This document shows positions 24,779-34,252 of a stretch of 42,992 nucleotides of DNA, piece after piece (within the stretch, counting starts at the first letter, position 1; each line of letters starts with the position of its first letter). Source of the stretch: Bacteroidota bacterium (lineage in GTDB: Bacteria; Bacteroidota; Bacteroidia; Bacteroidales; VadinHA17). A model generated the notes under the pieces. The model did not search any database. It was not told the DNA's origin and saw only the letters and a list, made by a program, of their open reading frames with translations. The stretch lies in NCBI GenBank assembly GCA_003250475.1, contig QKGI01000060.1, positions 1-42,992 on the forward strand, read 5' to 3'. The position numbers and the translations under genes are program-made.

Positions 24779-27073
24779 TCAGAAGGAGAAGCCAATACTG
24801 GCGTAACCTTTAATCTGTTTGTAGAAAATCTCCCTGTCATAAAGGCCATGCATTATCCCTATACAGATAGGACCGGCTATTGTCATATACCCGGCTCCTA
24901 TGCCGTAGCCTCCCATGAACGTGGCTCCCCGGTCGCGGTCAGGTTGCTGTATTGCGAAAATATTGCCTCCCAGCATCAGGTGTAGTCCGCTGGCTATCTC
25001 GATATCTGCCCCGAACCTTAGTCCCGCCAGGTTTCTTACGGCAATCTGGTTAGCATGGAAGCCGAGGGCAGGCAGAGAGCGGTCTGTTACCGGTGAGATC
25101 CCGCCCAGGTAATATTGGTTATTGTTGGATGTCAGGGAATCGATATCAGGAGAAAAGAGAATGTCACCGCCAAAATTTAATGTTACCCTGTCAGAAGGAG
25201 ATGTGTAGGTCATAAACCATGCCCTGGCTGTATAAAAAGGGTCAAACGAAAAAGGCGAGACATCTTCCCGGCTGTAGGTGTATCTCAGGGTGTCTGTTTT
25301 CACTACGCCACTTAACAGCCTTGATGCTGTTGCTGACAGGCTGTAGCTGATGCCCTTGTCTGGAAAGTGTTTGTAATCGAGGGTATTCGCCTGGTAGCTG
25401 AAAACAGTTTTCAGGTAATTATATGAGAGTCTCTGTATATGAGATGATGTGATGTAATCAGGGATCATATGCTGATTCTCAAAGGAGGCCATGAGACTCA
25501 TCATATGGTTAAGATTAAGCCGTTTACTTATCGACAGTCCGGTTACAAGGTTTTGGCTGACCATCGGACCTGTCTCATTCCGAAGACGGATAAGAGGGAG
25601 ACGTGTTTTGTCAGCAAAGAAGGAGACCTCCATTCCAAATTTCTGGCTCCTGTCGATAAATTGCGTCGCACCTATCCTGAACCGGTAGAATTCTCCAATA
25701 TAGGTATCCAGGTTAACGACTGAGCTCTTTGTTAAGAGATCCCTGGCAGAGAGGCTGAACACCACTCCGGAGCTTAGCGCAAGGTCATAATGAAGCGATC
25801 CGTAGGCCATAACCCTTGGCCGCTCAATACAGTCAATCTCAAGTATTAGAGAGTCGCCTCGCGGAATGATCCTGTATTTTACATTTTCAAACCATACCTT
25901 CCCGTACAGCAGGTCAATCCTCTCGGCAAGCATATCCCTGTCAACCGGATCACCCGGCATGATATCAAGGACCCCAATGATCTGATCTGCACTGATAGTA
26001 TTGTTACCGGTAACATCTATCCTGTCGAACCTGTATGGGGCAACGTCTGGCAGAGGAGTATGTTGCTCCTGAGGACCAATAGCATCAAGAGAGTCTGCAA
26101 GACGGCTGAACAGTTCCTTATATTTAAGCGCATAACGATAACCCATCTCTATAACAGAATCGGTATTGCCGAATGATAGCACTGACACATCCTTTATTTC
26201 CGGCACAATCAAAATATCAGTCTCCAGTTTCTGCTCCTGGTAGTCAGCCAGGCTGGTCAGAAAACCAATCTGTTTTAGGATCCCGTAGGCTGATTCAAGG
26301 TCCTTCTTCGATGAACCAATAAAGCTGGTATATGACCCGATGACTATATCCGCGCCCATGTCGCGCAGCTCAGAGGCGGCGTAGTTTCTCACGACGCCAC
26401 CATCTACAAGTACTGCAGTGTCGGTAGTAACCGGCGTGAAAATTGAGGGTATGGCAATGCTTGCCCTGATGGCATCAGGCAGGTACCCGCTTTTGAATAC
26501 TACTTTCTGGCTGGTGATGATATCAGTAGCCAGGCATTGAAATGGCACCGGCAACTCTGAAAAGTCGTTTATCACTGCTGCCGGCCAGAAATAATAATTC
26601 AGTCCGCTGTCGATATGCTGGCCATTGATAAGGCCTGAAGGGATTTTGATGGCATTACGGGTGACAGGAAGTGAGATAAGGCTATTGTAATAGTGTTTTT
26701 TCTCAAGGAATATTATTTTGTTTTCGGCAATCCTGTCGGAGAGGGCGAGGTTCCAGTCAAAGGCCCTGAACAACGATGCTATGCTGTCAGGTGAATAACC
26801 CATTGCATACATGCCGCCAATGATGCTGCCCATGCTCACTCCAGTGATGAAATCAGGCTTTAGCCCCGATTCTTCCATTACTTTCATGATTCCAAGGTGT
26901 GCCAGCCCTTTTGCCCCGCCACCACTGAGGGCCAGGCCTACTCTGGGCCTTGAAGGCTGGCTTTCCTGTGCGCACAAGGGTGTGGGAGCAAGAAATACAA
27001 TGCTCACCGCCAGCAGTAAACCGGTTCTTATGGCAGCTGTCCGGAGGAGATATCTGAAATGTTCTTTGACCAT
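24779..27073 (-). CDS. Patatin-like phospholipase with POTRA and outer-membrane beta-barrel domains
   Basis: The 764-residue protein has a signal peptide (cleaved near LCAQE, about residue 35). The patatin lipase domain (about 44-240) carries the oxyanion loop LSGGGAKGLAH, nucleophile Ser80 in GVSMGS, and Asp225 in DGG, so the Ser–Asp dyad is intact. One POTRA-like domain follows (about 345-410; IDVTGNNTISADQII). The C-terminus is a BamA/Omp85-type 16-strand-like barrel ending in SIGFSF. This is the layout of PlpD-type (type Vd) secreted lipases and of a widespread Bacteroidota patatin family. It should sit in the outer membrane with a lipase domain of unresolved side. It is the upstream partner of the TPR gene. 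Confidence 0.92.
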   Translation of the reverse strand: MVKEHFRYLLRTAAIRTGLLLAVSIVFLAPTPLCAQESQPSRPRVGLALSGGGAKGLAHLGIMKVMEESGLKPDFITGVSMGSIIGGMYAMGYSPDSIASLFRAFDWNLALSDRIAENKIIFLEKKHYYNSLISLPVTRNAIKIPSGLINGQHIDSGLNYYFWPAAVINDFSELPVPFQCLATDIITSQKVVFKSGYLPDAIRASIAIPSIFTPVTTDTAVLVDGGVVRNYAASELRDMGADIVIGSYTSFIGSSKKDLESAYGILKQIGFLTSLADYQEQKLETDILIVPEIKDVSVLSFGNTDSVIEMGYRYALKYKELFSRLADSLDAIGPQEQHTPLPDVAPYRFDRIDVTGNNTISADQIIGVLDIMPGDPVDRDMLAERIDLLYGKVWFENVKYRIIPRGDSLILEIDCIERPRVMAYGSLHYDLALSSGVVFSLSARDLLTKSSVVNLDTYIGEFYRFRIGATQFIDRSQKFGMEVSFFADKTRLPLIRLRNETGPMVSQNLVTGLSISKRLNLNHMMSLMASFENQHMIPDYITSSHIQRLSYNYLKTVFSYQANTLDYKHFPDKGISYSLSATASRLLSGVVKTDTLRYTYSREDVSPFSFDPFYTARAWFMTYTSPSDRVTLNFGGDILFSPDIDSLTSNNNQYYLGGISPVTDRSLPALGFHANQIAVRNLAGLRFGADIEIASGLHLMLGGNIFAIQQPDRDRGATFMGGYGIGAGYMTIAGPICIGIMHGLYDREIFYKQIKGYASIGFSF

Positions 27074-27153
27074 TGCCCTGTACTGAGGATGAAATCTCTA
27101 TTTTTACGTTTTATTAGCAAGTTAGGCATATTAAATAACCTGACGGGGTGGAT

Positions 27154-28977
27154 ATGATTAAAAACAGGATTGGTAATTGGCTGCCTGCTTCAAGAAAGGA
27201 GATGGAGTTGCTGGGCTGGGACAGACCGGATGTTGTTCTTTTTACCGGTGATGCATATATCGATCATCCCTCTTTTGGTGCTGCCGTGATTGCCCGTGTG
27301 CTTGAAGCCGCCGGCATGCGTGTCGCTGTTGTACCACAGCCCAACTGGCGTGATGATCTCCGGGATTTCAGCAAGATGGGGGAGCCGGCATATTTCTTTG
27401 CAGTCACCGCGGGAAATATGGACTCGATGGTGAATCACTACACGGCAACACGCAGGCTGAGATCTGATGATGCGTATACCCCGGGAGGGGCAGCAGGCTT
27501 CAGGCCTGACTATGCCACAGAGGTGTATACAAAGGCACTTAAGAAATTATTTCCTGAGATACCGGTGGTAATAGGAGGTATAGAGGCATCCATGCGCAGG
27601 CTGATGCACTATGATTACTGGAAAGACAGCCTTGAACCCTCTCTGCTGGTATCAAGCGGGGCTGACATGCTCATCTACGGAATGGCAGAAAAAAGTGTCT
27701 CACAGCTTGCCGGAAGATTGATAAGCGGCGAAAGACTCCGGGATATAACAGATCTGCCACAGTCAGCTTTTTTGAAGCCTGCAGGAGAGGCCCTTGCGCC
27801 GTTACCGGGAGTGAAGGACAAGATTCTCCATTCCTGCCGGGAGGCTGTTGCATCACGGAAGGCATATGCCGGGAATTTCGTTCTATTTGAGAAGACCAGC
27901 AACAGTATGAAGCCTGTGAGGCTCATAGAGCCCTGCGGAGAGAAAATGGTTATTGTCAACCCTCCCTCTGCTCCCGCGACTGAGGCAGAGGCAGATGCAG
28001 TTTATGATCTTCCGTTCAATTACGCTCCTCATCCCCGTTATGCCGGGAAAGGTCCTATACCAGCCTGGGAGATGATCAAGTTCTCCGTGAATATCCACAG
28101 GGGCTGTTTCGGAGGGTGCAGCTTCTGCGCCATAGCAGCACACCAGGGTAAATTTGTTGTGAGCCGGTCGGTGGCTTCGGTGATGAAGGAGGTCGAAAGA
28201 GTCAGCAGGATAGAGGGATTCAAAGGATATCTCACAGATCTTGGCGGCCCATCAGCCAATATGTACAGGATGGCCGGGAGAGATAGTGAGAGGTGCAGGA
28301 GATGCGGACGGCCTTCCTGTATCTGGCCTGCTGTATGTGATAACCTGGATACCTCGCATCATGAACTGACTGAACTATACAGGAAGGTAAATGCATTGCC
28401 TTATATAAAAAAGGCCTTTGTGGGCAGCGGAGTCAGGTATGACCTGCTGATGAAAGGCTATAACGGATCTGCCGGAAGAGGGGAGGAGCAATACCTGAAA
28501 GAGCTCATCCTGAACCACACCAGCGGCAGGCTCAAGGTAGCCCCGGAGCATACCGACGATGAGGTGCTCTATCTTATGAGAAAAAGCTCATTCAGGCACT
28601 TCAGGAAGCTGAAGGAAAAATTTATGTCGGTCATCCGTTCCGGCGGTCTGAAATACGAACTGATTCCATATTTCATCTCAGCCCATCCCGGATCAACGGA
28701 ACCGAAGATGGGCGAGCTGGCTCGTGAGCTTGCAGACCTGGGCATGCATCCGGAACAGGTGCAGGATTTTACCCCCACACCCATGACACTGGCTACTGCC
28801 ATGTTTTACCTCGGGTTTGATCCCTACACCGGCAAAAAGGTTTATGTTGCGCGCGACATAAACGAGAAGAGGAGGCAGAAGGAATACTTTTTCAGGACAA
28901 AGACCCCGGAGCCGGGGTCGGCGGGCAGGAGAAACAGGAAGATGACGCGAAACGTAAAGACAACAAGGAAAAAATAG
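27154..28977 (+). CDS. YgiQ-family radical SAM protein
   Basis: The 607-residue protein has the YgiQ N-terminal domain (about residues 1-280; RIGNWLPASRKEMELLGWDRP, then GDAYIDHPSFGAAVIARVLEAAG). The radical SAM core (about 295-540) binds a 4Fe-4S cluster through CFGGCSFC, a CxxxCxxC motif. A basic C-terminal tail (KTPEPGSAGRRNRKMTRN) follows. A mid-protein Cys set, SERCRRCGRPSCIWPAVCDN, is a family feature. YgiQ's reaction is unknown; this type is conserved in anaerobes. I use the ATG at 27154; a GTG two codons upstream (27148) after GGGG is possible. It is divergent from the patatin gene with an 80-bp gap that has no TAnnTTTG element. Confidence 0.95.
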   Translation: MIKNRIGNWLPASRKEMELLGWDRPDVVLFTGDAYIDHPSFGAAVIARVLEAAGMRVAVVPQPNWRDDLRDFSKMGEPAYFFAVTAGNMDSMVNHYTATRRLRSDDAYTPGGAAGFRPDYATEVYTKALKKLFPEIPVVIGGIEASMRRLMHYDYWKDSLEPSLLVSSGADMLIYGMAEKSVSQLAGRLISGERLRDITDLPQSAFLKPAGEALAPLPGVKDKILHSCREAVASRKAYAGNFVLFEKTSNSMKPVRLIEPCGEKMVIVNPPSAPATEAEADAVYDLPFNYAPHPRYAGKGPIPAWEMIKFSVNIHRGCFGGCSFCAIAAHQGKFVVSRSVASVMKEVERVSRIEGFKGYLTDLGGPSANMYRMAGRDSERCRRCGRPSCIWPAVCDNLDTSHHELTELYRKVNALPYIKKAFVGSGVRYDLLMKGYNGSAGRGEEQYLKELILNHTSGRLKVAPEHTDDEVLYLMRKSSFRHFRKLKEKFMSVIRSGGLKYELIPYFISAHPGSTEPKMGELARELADLGMHPEQVQDFTPTPMTLATAMFYLGFDPYTGKKVYVARDINEKRRQKEYFFRTKTPEPGSAGRRNRKMTRNVKTTRKK

Positions 28978-29048
28978 CTGAACAGCACTGTTTCTATTGT
29001 AAAGCCGGCCGGAGTAATATATATCCCCGGCGGGCACGTCATTATGCA

Positions 29049-29080
29049 TTAAAAAAAAGACCCTCGCTGCCGGGGGTCTC
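29049..29080 (-). terminator. Intrinsic terminator of the hydrogenase operon
   Basis: A 9-bp stem with one G·T pair (29058-29066 with 29071-29079) and a 4-base loop is followed on the minus strand by eight T's. It begins ten bases past the HydC-like stop. On the plus strand CATTTTC follows, so it may also stop readthrough from the YgiQ gene. The gap 28978-29048 otherwise holds nothing recognisable. Confidence 0.88.
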
Positions 29081-29088
29081 ATTTTCTG

Positions 29089-29571
29089 TTATTCATATTC
29101 CTTCAGGATTGCCTGAACATCGTCAGGCGCAACCCTGCCGTAGGTCTTCTCTCCGACGAGAACGACGGGGGCAAGTCCGCAGGCGCCTACACAACGCAGG
29201 CTTGAAAGTGAGAATTTGCCATCGGGTGTGGTCTGCCCAACCTGTATGGAGAGCTCTTTCTTAAATTCATCAAGCACCTTCTCGGCTCCTCTTACATAAC
29301 AGGCCGTACCCATACAAATGCTTATAGGATGCTTGCCCTTTGGCGTCATGGTGAAGAATGAGTAGAAGGTCACAACTCCGTAAACCCTGGCCGTCGATAT
29401 ATTCAGTCTGGAGGCAATGGCTTCCTGGACTTCCGCCGGCAGATATCCAAAATGTTCCTGTGTCTTGTGAAGGATGTTTATCAGTTCCAGAGGTTCATTA
29501 TTGAAAGAATCGCAGATCTCATTGATCTTATCAACATCCTCTTTTCTCAGTTCTATCTTTATACTTGACAT
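29089..29571 (-). CDS. hydC: NADH-dependent [FeFe] hydrogenase gamma subunit (HydC/NuoE-like)
   Basis: The 160-residue protein is a NuoE/HydC-type thioredoxin-fold [2Fe-2S] subunit. The N-terminal helical region (KINEICDSFNNEPLELINILHKTQEHFGYLPAEVQEAIASRL) and the C-terminal ferredoxin with ligands in GTACYVRGA and SLRCVGACGLAPVV match the family. In HydABC hydrogenases this subunit supports the HydB flavin site. It is the last gene of the operon, 32 bases after HydA, followed by a strong terminator. Size and motifs would also fit NuoE of complex I, but the neighbours make HydC the better name. Confidence 0.93.
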   Translation of the reverse strand: MSSIKIELRKEDVDKINEICDSFNNEPLELINILHKTQEHFGYLPAEVQEAIASRLNISTARVYGVVTFYSFFTMTPKGKHPISICMGTACYVRGAEKVLDEFKKELSIQVGQTTPDGKFSLSSLRCVGACGLAPVVLVGEKTYGRVAPDDVQAILKEYE

Positions 29572-29603
29572 CTTGTTGATTTTTAATGTTAATTATCCTG
29601 ATC

Positions 29604-31388
29604 TCACTGTTTGATGATGATCTTCGATTTTTTGTCAAAATAGTGTGTGTGTAGCAGGTGATGAGCCTTCTCACTGTTGGGTTCTCCAAGGAACTCTTTA
29701 TATAACTGGATAATATACTGGTTTTCATGAGACACTCTGACAGGTTTATTCTTGTCTTCCTCATAGATAGCCATTGCTCTTGCCTTCAGTATTGATGAGT
29801 CGCCATGGTGCAGGGGCTGACCTCCTCCGCCGATGCATCCTCCCGGGCAGGCCATTATCTCTATAGCATGGAATTTTGAGCGTCCGGCCCTCACATCGTC
29901 CAGCAGTTTACGGGCGTTTCCGAGTCCGTGGGCGATGCCTATGTTAAGCGGGAACCCATCAAAATCTATTGTTGCCTGCCTTACACCTTCCATCCCTCTT
30001 AGTTCATCAAAATCGAGCCGGCTCAGCTTTTTCCCGGTATAAAGTTCGTAAGCTGTACGCACAGCTGCCTCTATGACACCTCCGGTGTTGCCGAAGATGA
30101 CAGCTGCACCTGTGGATTCTCCCAGTGGCCTGTCGAAGTCCATCTCAGGCAGGTTGTTGAAGTCGATGTTAGCCTGTCTTATGAAGTGAGCCAGTTCACG
30201 GGTCGAAATTGAGAAGTCGACGTCCGGATTGCCGTCAACGGAGAACTCCGGTCGCTGACTCTCGTATTTCTTGGCCAGGCAGGGCATGATTGAAACGACC
30301 ACCATATCCTGGCGCCTGACATTGATTTTTTCTGCGAAGTATGACTTGGCTATCGCACCGAACATCTGTTGCGGTGATTTGGCAGTCGAGGGCACATCCT
30401 TCAGGTCCGGGTAGTTATGTTCGAAGAAGTTTACCCATCCCGGGCAGCATGATGTAAGGATAGGAATATTTGCATCCTTATCGCCCTTCAGGTATTTACC
30501 CAGCCTGCCGAGGAGTTCCGTTCCCTCTTCCATGATGGTCAGGTCGGCTGCAAAGTCGGTATCAAAGACATAGTCAAACCCCAGTTCCTTGAGTGCAGCA
30601 ACAAGTTTTCCCGTCACCAGTGTCCCCGGCTTCATGCCGAACTCTTCACCCAGGGCGGCGCGTACTGCAGGAGCAGTCTGCACGACCACCGTTTTGGACG
30701 GGTCAACAATGGCTCTCAGCACATCGCGTGTGTGGTCAACTTCCGTAAGCGCTCCTGTTGGGCAAACGGCCACGCACTGACCGCAATAGGTACAGGGAGA
30801 ATACTCGAGGTTCTGTTCAAAAGCCGGAGCCACGACAGCCATGAAGCCCCTGTTCACTCCTGACAGAGCGCCAACGGTCTGTACTTCATTACACATCATC
30901 TCACACCTGCGGCACATGATGCACTTATCAAGGTCCCGTATGATTGAGGGCGAGGTGTCTTTCCTGTAGGTCGACATCTCGGCGATATCCTGGCCCGGAA
31001 TCTCTCTGATACCTAGCCTGTTGGCCATATCCTGCAGGTCGCAGTGACCGGATTTTGGACATATGAGGCAGTCTTTCGGGTGGTCAGAGAGGATGAACTC
31101 CATAACCGTCCTGCGGGCGTTCATGACCCTCGGGCTGTGGGTGCGTATGACCGCTCCTTCATCACATTTGGTGATACAGGCAGGTGACAGGTTCTTGCGT
31201 CCCTGAACCTCGACGACGCATATCCTGCATCCTCCCGGTTTATTTTCGATATTCAGGTCATGAAGATGCATGTGGCACAGGGTTGGTATGTCTATGCCCA
31301 GTCCCCTTGCTGCATCAAGAATGGTAGTACCTTTCTCAACTTCAACCTGTTTGTTGTCTATTGTAAGTTTTAATGTTTCCATTGTCAT
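29604..31388 (-). CDS. hydA: NADH-dependent [FeFe] hydrogenase catalytic subunit (HydA, group A3-type)
   Basis: This catalytic subunit reduces protons to H2. The 594-residue protein carries a [2Fe-2S] ferredoxin domain (Cys 38, 54, 57, 71), the His-ligated 4Fe-4S site (His103, Cys107, 110, 116), two more 4Fe-4S clusters (about 156-213), and the H-cluster domain. Motifs L1 TSCCPGW (311-317; proton-relay Cys314), L2 IMPCLAKKYE (Cys370) and L3 IMACPGGCIGGGGQP (Cys514, 518) are intact, so it should be active. It lacks the extra C-terminal [2Fe-2S] domain of Thermotoga HydA. I start at ATG 31388, with AGAGGAAG just upstream. The maturation genes hydEFG are not in the window. Confidence 0.97.
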   Translation of the reverse strand: MTMETLKLTIDNKQVEVEKGTTILDAARGLGIDIPTLCHMHLHDLNIENKPGGCRICVVEVQGRKNLSPACITKCDEGAVIRTHSPRVMNARRTVMEFILSDHPKDCLICPKSGHCDLQDMANRLGIREIPGQDIAEMSTYRKDTSPSIIRDLDKCIMCRRCEMMCNEVQTVGALSGVNRGFMAVVAPAFEQNLEYSPCTYCGQCVAVCPTGALTEVDHTRDVLRAIVDPSKTVVVQTAPAVRAALGEEFGMKPGTLVTGKLVAALKELGFDYVFDTDFAADLTIMEEGTELLGRLGKYLKGDKDANIPILTSCCPGWVNFFEHNYPDLKDVPSTAKSPQQMFGAIAKSYFAEKINVRRQDMVVVSIMPCLAKKYESQRPEFSVDGNPDVDFSISTRELAHFIRQANIDFNNLPEMDFDRPLGESTGAAVIFGNTGGVIEAAVRTAYELYTGKKLSRLDFDELRGMEGVRQATIDFDGFPLNIGIAHGLGNARKLLDDVRAGRSKFHAIEIMACPGGCIGGGGQPLHHGDSSILKARAMAIYEEDKNKPVRVSHENQYIIQLYKEFLGEPNSEKAHHLLHTHYFDKKSKIIIKQ

Positions 31389-31399
31389 TCTTCCTCTCA

Positions 31400-33193
31400 T
31401 TAGTTGATTAGTACAGCCCCAAATTTGCATTTCTCGAAACAGGCACCGCAATTGATGCATTTATCCTGGTCGATGAAGTGAGGACCCTTGCGTTCGCCGC
31501 TGATGGCATTGACCGGGCAGCCTCTTGCGCAGGCAGTACAGCCCACACACTTATCAACATCTATTGAATACTTCATCAGGTCACGGCAGGATCCAGCTGG
31601 GCATCTCTTCTCCGTTACATGCGCAATGTATTCATCCCAGAAGTTGGTCATGGTAGAGAGCACCGGGTTAGGAGAGGTCTGTCCCAAACCGCACAGTGCT
31701 GTGTCTTTAATAACATAACTCATATTCTTCAGACGGTCCAGGTCGGCCATGGTTCCGTTACCCTTGGTGATATGTTCAAGGAGCTCGTGAATCCGTTTGT
31801 TGCCAATACGGCACGGGGCGCATTTGCCACATGATTCTTCAACAGTAAACTCAAGGAAGTATTTTGCTATTGAGACCATACAATCATCTTCGTCCATCAC
31901 TATCATACCTCCCGATCCCATCATTGAGCCGGCAGCCACAAGGTTGTCAAAGTCGATCGGGATGTCAAGGTGTTTTTCGGTAAGACAGCCGCCTGAAGGG
32001 CCACCGGTCTGTACTGCCTTGAATTTTTTGCCGTTCTTGATGCCGCCTCCGATCTCGAAGATAATCTCACGGAGGGTGGTGCCCATGGGAACCTCGATAA
32101 GGCCCACGTTATTTATTTTACCTGCCAGGGCAAAAACCTTTGTGCCTTTTGATTTCTCTGTACCGATAGAGGAGAACCATTCCCATCCCTTGTTTATTAT
32201 TACCGGGATGCTGGCATATGTCTCAACGTTATTTACGTTCGTGGGTTTGCCCATAAATCCGCTTTCGGCCGGGAAAGGTGGTTTGTTGGTCGGTTCGCCG
32301 CGCATACCCTCCATGGAGTGTATCAGGGCTGTTTCCTCTCCGCAGACAAAAGCTCCGGCACCGTAACGCAGGTCTATGTCAAAGCTGAAGCCTGTTCCGA
32401 AGATACTGTTACCGAGGAGTCCGTATTCACGTGCCTGGGCTATTGCAACTTTCAGGCGTTGAATAGCCAGCGGGTATTCGGCCCTGATGTAAATAAGCCC
32501 TTTGGTGGCGCCGATAGAGTATCCGCAGATGGCCATGGCCTCGAGAACAGAGTGAGGGTCACCTTCCAGCACGGAACGGTCCATGAATGCGCCCGGGTCA
32601 CCCTCATCAGCATTGCAGACAACATATTTCTGTCCGGCCTGGTTTTTAGAGGCTATATCCCATTTCAGTCCCGTGGGAAAACCTGCACCACCACGGCCGC
32701 GAAGCCCGGATTTCTTTATTGTATCTATCACCTCGGAGGGAGAGAGTTCGGAAAGGCACTTACCGAGTGCGGCATAACCATCACGGGCAATATACTCATC
32801 AATGTTCTCAGGGTTGATAAAACCGCAGTTCCGCAGAGCGATTCTCAGCTGTTTCCTGTAGAACCCCATATGCTTTGAATCACTGATGTGCTCCTTACTC
32901 CTGGGATCAACATAGAGCAGCCTCTGCACCGGCCTGCCTTTTATTACATGTTCTGCCACAATGAGTGCGGCATCTTCCGGTTTTACCTGTACGTAAAACG
33001 TATTGTCCGGCATGACCTTGACTACAGGACCCTTCTCGCAGAAGCCGAAGCAGCCTGTCATTATCACCTGTACCTCGTTGCCGAGACCTTTTTCTTCCAG
33101 TTCCCTTCTGAGGCTCTCAACGATGAGATTGCTTTCTGAGGCACGACAACCTGTGCCGCCACAGACAAGAAGGTGCATTCTGAATTTTGACAT
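31400..33193 (-). CDS. hydB: NADH-dependent [FeFe] hydrogenase beta subunit (HydB/NuoF-like)
   Basis: HydB binds NAD(H) and FMN and passes electrons to or from HydA and ferredoxin; in bifurcating HydABC complexes it holds the flavin site. The 597-residue protein has an N-terminal thioredoxin-like [2Fe-2S] domain (about residues 1-85), a NuoF core with the nucleotide site GRGGAGFPTGLKW and GAGAFVCGEETAL, a 4Fe-4S site in SCGKCAPCRIGNKR (about 460), and a C-terminal two-cluster ferredoxin (CVGCTACARGCPVNAI and CINCGACFEKCKFGA). That extra ferredoxin and the N-terminal domain distinguish HydB from plain NuoF. A GGGAGG sequence lies about ten bases upstream of the ATG. It precedes hydA by 11 bases. 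Confidence 0.96.
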   Translation of the reverse strand: MSKFRMHLLVCGGTGCRASESNLIVESLRRELEEKGLGNEVQVIMTGCFGFCEKGPVVKVMPDNTFYVQVKPEDAALIVAEHVIKGRPVQRLLYVDPRSKEHISDSKHMGFYRKQLRIALRNCGFINPENIDEYIARDGYAALGKCLSELSPSEVIDTIKKSGLRGRGGAGFPTGLKWDIASKNQAGQKYVVCNADEGDPGAFMDRSVLEGDPHSVLEAMAICGYSIGATKGLIYIRAEYPLAIQRLKVAIAQAREYGLLGNSIFGTGFSFDIDLRYGAGAFVCGEETALIHSMEGMRGEPTNKPPFPAESGFMGKPTNVNNVETYASIPVIINKGWEWFSSIGTEKSKGTKVFALAGKINNVGLIEVPMGTTLREIIFEIGGGIKNGKKFKAVQTGGPSGGCLTEKHLDIPIDFDNLVAAGSMMGSGGMIVMDEDDCMVSIAKYFLEFTVEESCGKCAPCRIGNKRIHELLEHITKGNGTMADLDRLKNMSYVIKDTALCGLGQTSPNPVLSTMTNFWDEYIAHVTEKRCPAGSCRDLMKYSIDVDKCVGCTACARGCPVNAISGERKGPHFIDQDKCINCGACFEKCKFGAVLIN

Positions 33194-33213
33194 TATCCTT
33201 TTCCTCCCAGTAA

Positions 33214-33606
33214 TTAATCAATTTTTTCATAGTTCACCGGTATTATACCTTCTACCAGCTCCCCATTCTTTATATATTTTTCTATGATCTCATCGGCACG
33301 CTTGCGATCGACAAAACCGTACACAACAGGTTCCTGCCCCGGCAACTGCACCTCCACGGTAGGCTCTGCATAACAGTATCCCATACATCCGGTCTGGGTT
33401 ACGACAGCGCCAATACCTCTCTTATCAAGCTCATCGACAAAGAAATCCATGATTGGTTTCGCCCCTGAAGCTATGCCGCATGTTGCCATGGCAACCTTGA
33501 CCTGGACAAGCCCTTCCGGGTTGTCTCCCTTGACTCTCAGATCAAGTTTTACCCGTGCATCTTCACGGATCTTTTTTAAATCTGCAAGTGATTTGAGTTT
33601 TTCCAT
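33214..33606 (-). CDS. Thioredoxin-like [2Fe-2S] ferredoxin-domain protein of the hydrogenase operon
   Basis: The 130-residue protein has one thioredoxin-fold [2Fe-2S] domain. Likely ligands are in AMATCGIASGAKP (one Cys) and QTGCMGYCYAEPTVEV (two Cys); only three such cysteines are evident, so the fourth ligand is unclear. It resembles the small ferredoxin gene often found next to HydB. It may be a separate electron carrier or an extra subunit. The ATG at 33606 is preferred over a TTG three codons earlier. It is 20 bases from hydB. A 94-bp AT-rich gap (33607-33700) separates it from the signalling genes; I found no clear promoter there, but a secondary one is possible. Confidence 0.85.
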   Translation of the reverse strand: MEKLKSLADLKKIREDARVKLDLRVKGDNPEGLVQVKVAMATCGIASGAKPIMDFFVDELDKRGIGAVVTQTGCMGYCYAEPTVEVQLPGQEPVVYGFVDRKRADEIIEKYIKNGELVEGIIPVNYEKID

Positions 33607-33700
33607 TTCCAGCAATGTTTATCTTTAGTATCTGTCACTTATTAATTTAATCTCGCAATATTATCCTGAATAAGTTATTAAATTCCTAATATTTGTCATA

Positions 33701-34252
33701 TCAGGTTTCATGAATTTTTGACTCTGATATGTTTTCGCTGATAATCTCCCTGAGTCCCCTGACGATTGCCAGGTCCGAGACTGCCTCCCTGCCGAGTTCG
33801 TCGATGATCTCACGCGTTGAGATACACCATGTTCTTTCATCAAGAATGTGTGTAAAAACAATGTTGATCGATGGATTTGACAATATAAGCAGGGCTATTG
33901 TGCCGCTTATATCTCCGAGAGGAGGTCTGTCTATATGGCTGTAGCCGAAGGTAGCCGTAACAACAGTCCCTTTTCCGGGAGCCGATGTTACTTTGAAGGT
34001 ACCGCCGGACAGGGTGGCATTCATCTGTAGCAGCGGCAGTCCCAAACCCACCCTGCGGGTTGTACGTGAAGTGTACCACGGGTCGGAAGCTCTTTTACAT
34101 GTCTCCTCGTCCATGCCGGAACCGTTATCTTTTACCTCCAGCGTCAGGGTGTCTGTTGCCGGAGAGACAGCAAGGGTTATCCGTATCTCTGTTGCACATG
34201 CTCTGACGGAGTTCTGTGCTATGTCAAGCAGATGCAGGGCTATCTCCTTCAT
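33701..34252 (-). CDS. Histidine-kinase-like ATPase without dimerisation domain
   Basis: The 183-residue protein is essentially one GHKL/HATPase_c domain. The N-box is LLDIAQNSV (about residues 8-16), the G1 box KDNGSGMD (41-48), and the G2 box GLGLPLL (69-75), with GKGTVVTATF closing the fold. There is no histidine-bearing dimerisation helix, sensor or membrane segment. A ~60-residue C-terminal extension follows. It overlaps the PHP gene by four bases (ATGA), so it is translationally coupled. The family gives ATP binding; whether it phosphorylates a partner is unknown. It is the last of the signalling genes before the electron-transfer genes. Confidence 0.85.
   Translation of the reverse strand: MKEIALHLLDIAQNSVRACATEIRITLAVSPATDTLTLEVKDNGSGMDEETCKRASDPWYTSRTTRRVGLGLPLLQMNATLSGGTFKVTSAPGKGTVVTATFGYSHIDRPPLGDISGTIALLILSNPSINIVFTHILDERTWCISTREIIDELGREAVSDLAIVRGLREIISENISESKIHET

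Noticed and set aside
31382-31460. Longer HydA start at 31460
   Set aside because: It would run into the 3' end of hydB and lacks a ribosome-binding site; ATG 31388 has AGAGGAAG and fits the [2Fe-2S] domain start.
32318-32878. Plus-strand frames opposite hydB
   Set aside because: hydB is unambiguous and these are shadows of its codon usage.
29089-33193. Complex I (Nuo) cluster
   Set aside because: HydA has an intact H-cluster, HydB has the extra ferredoxin domains, and no other Nuo subunits are present.
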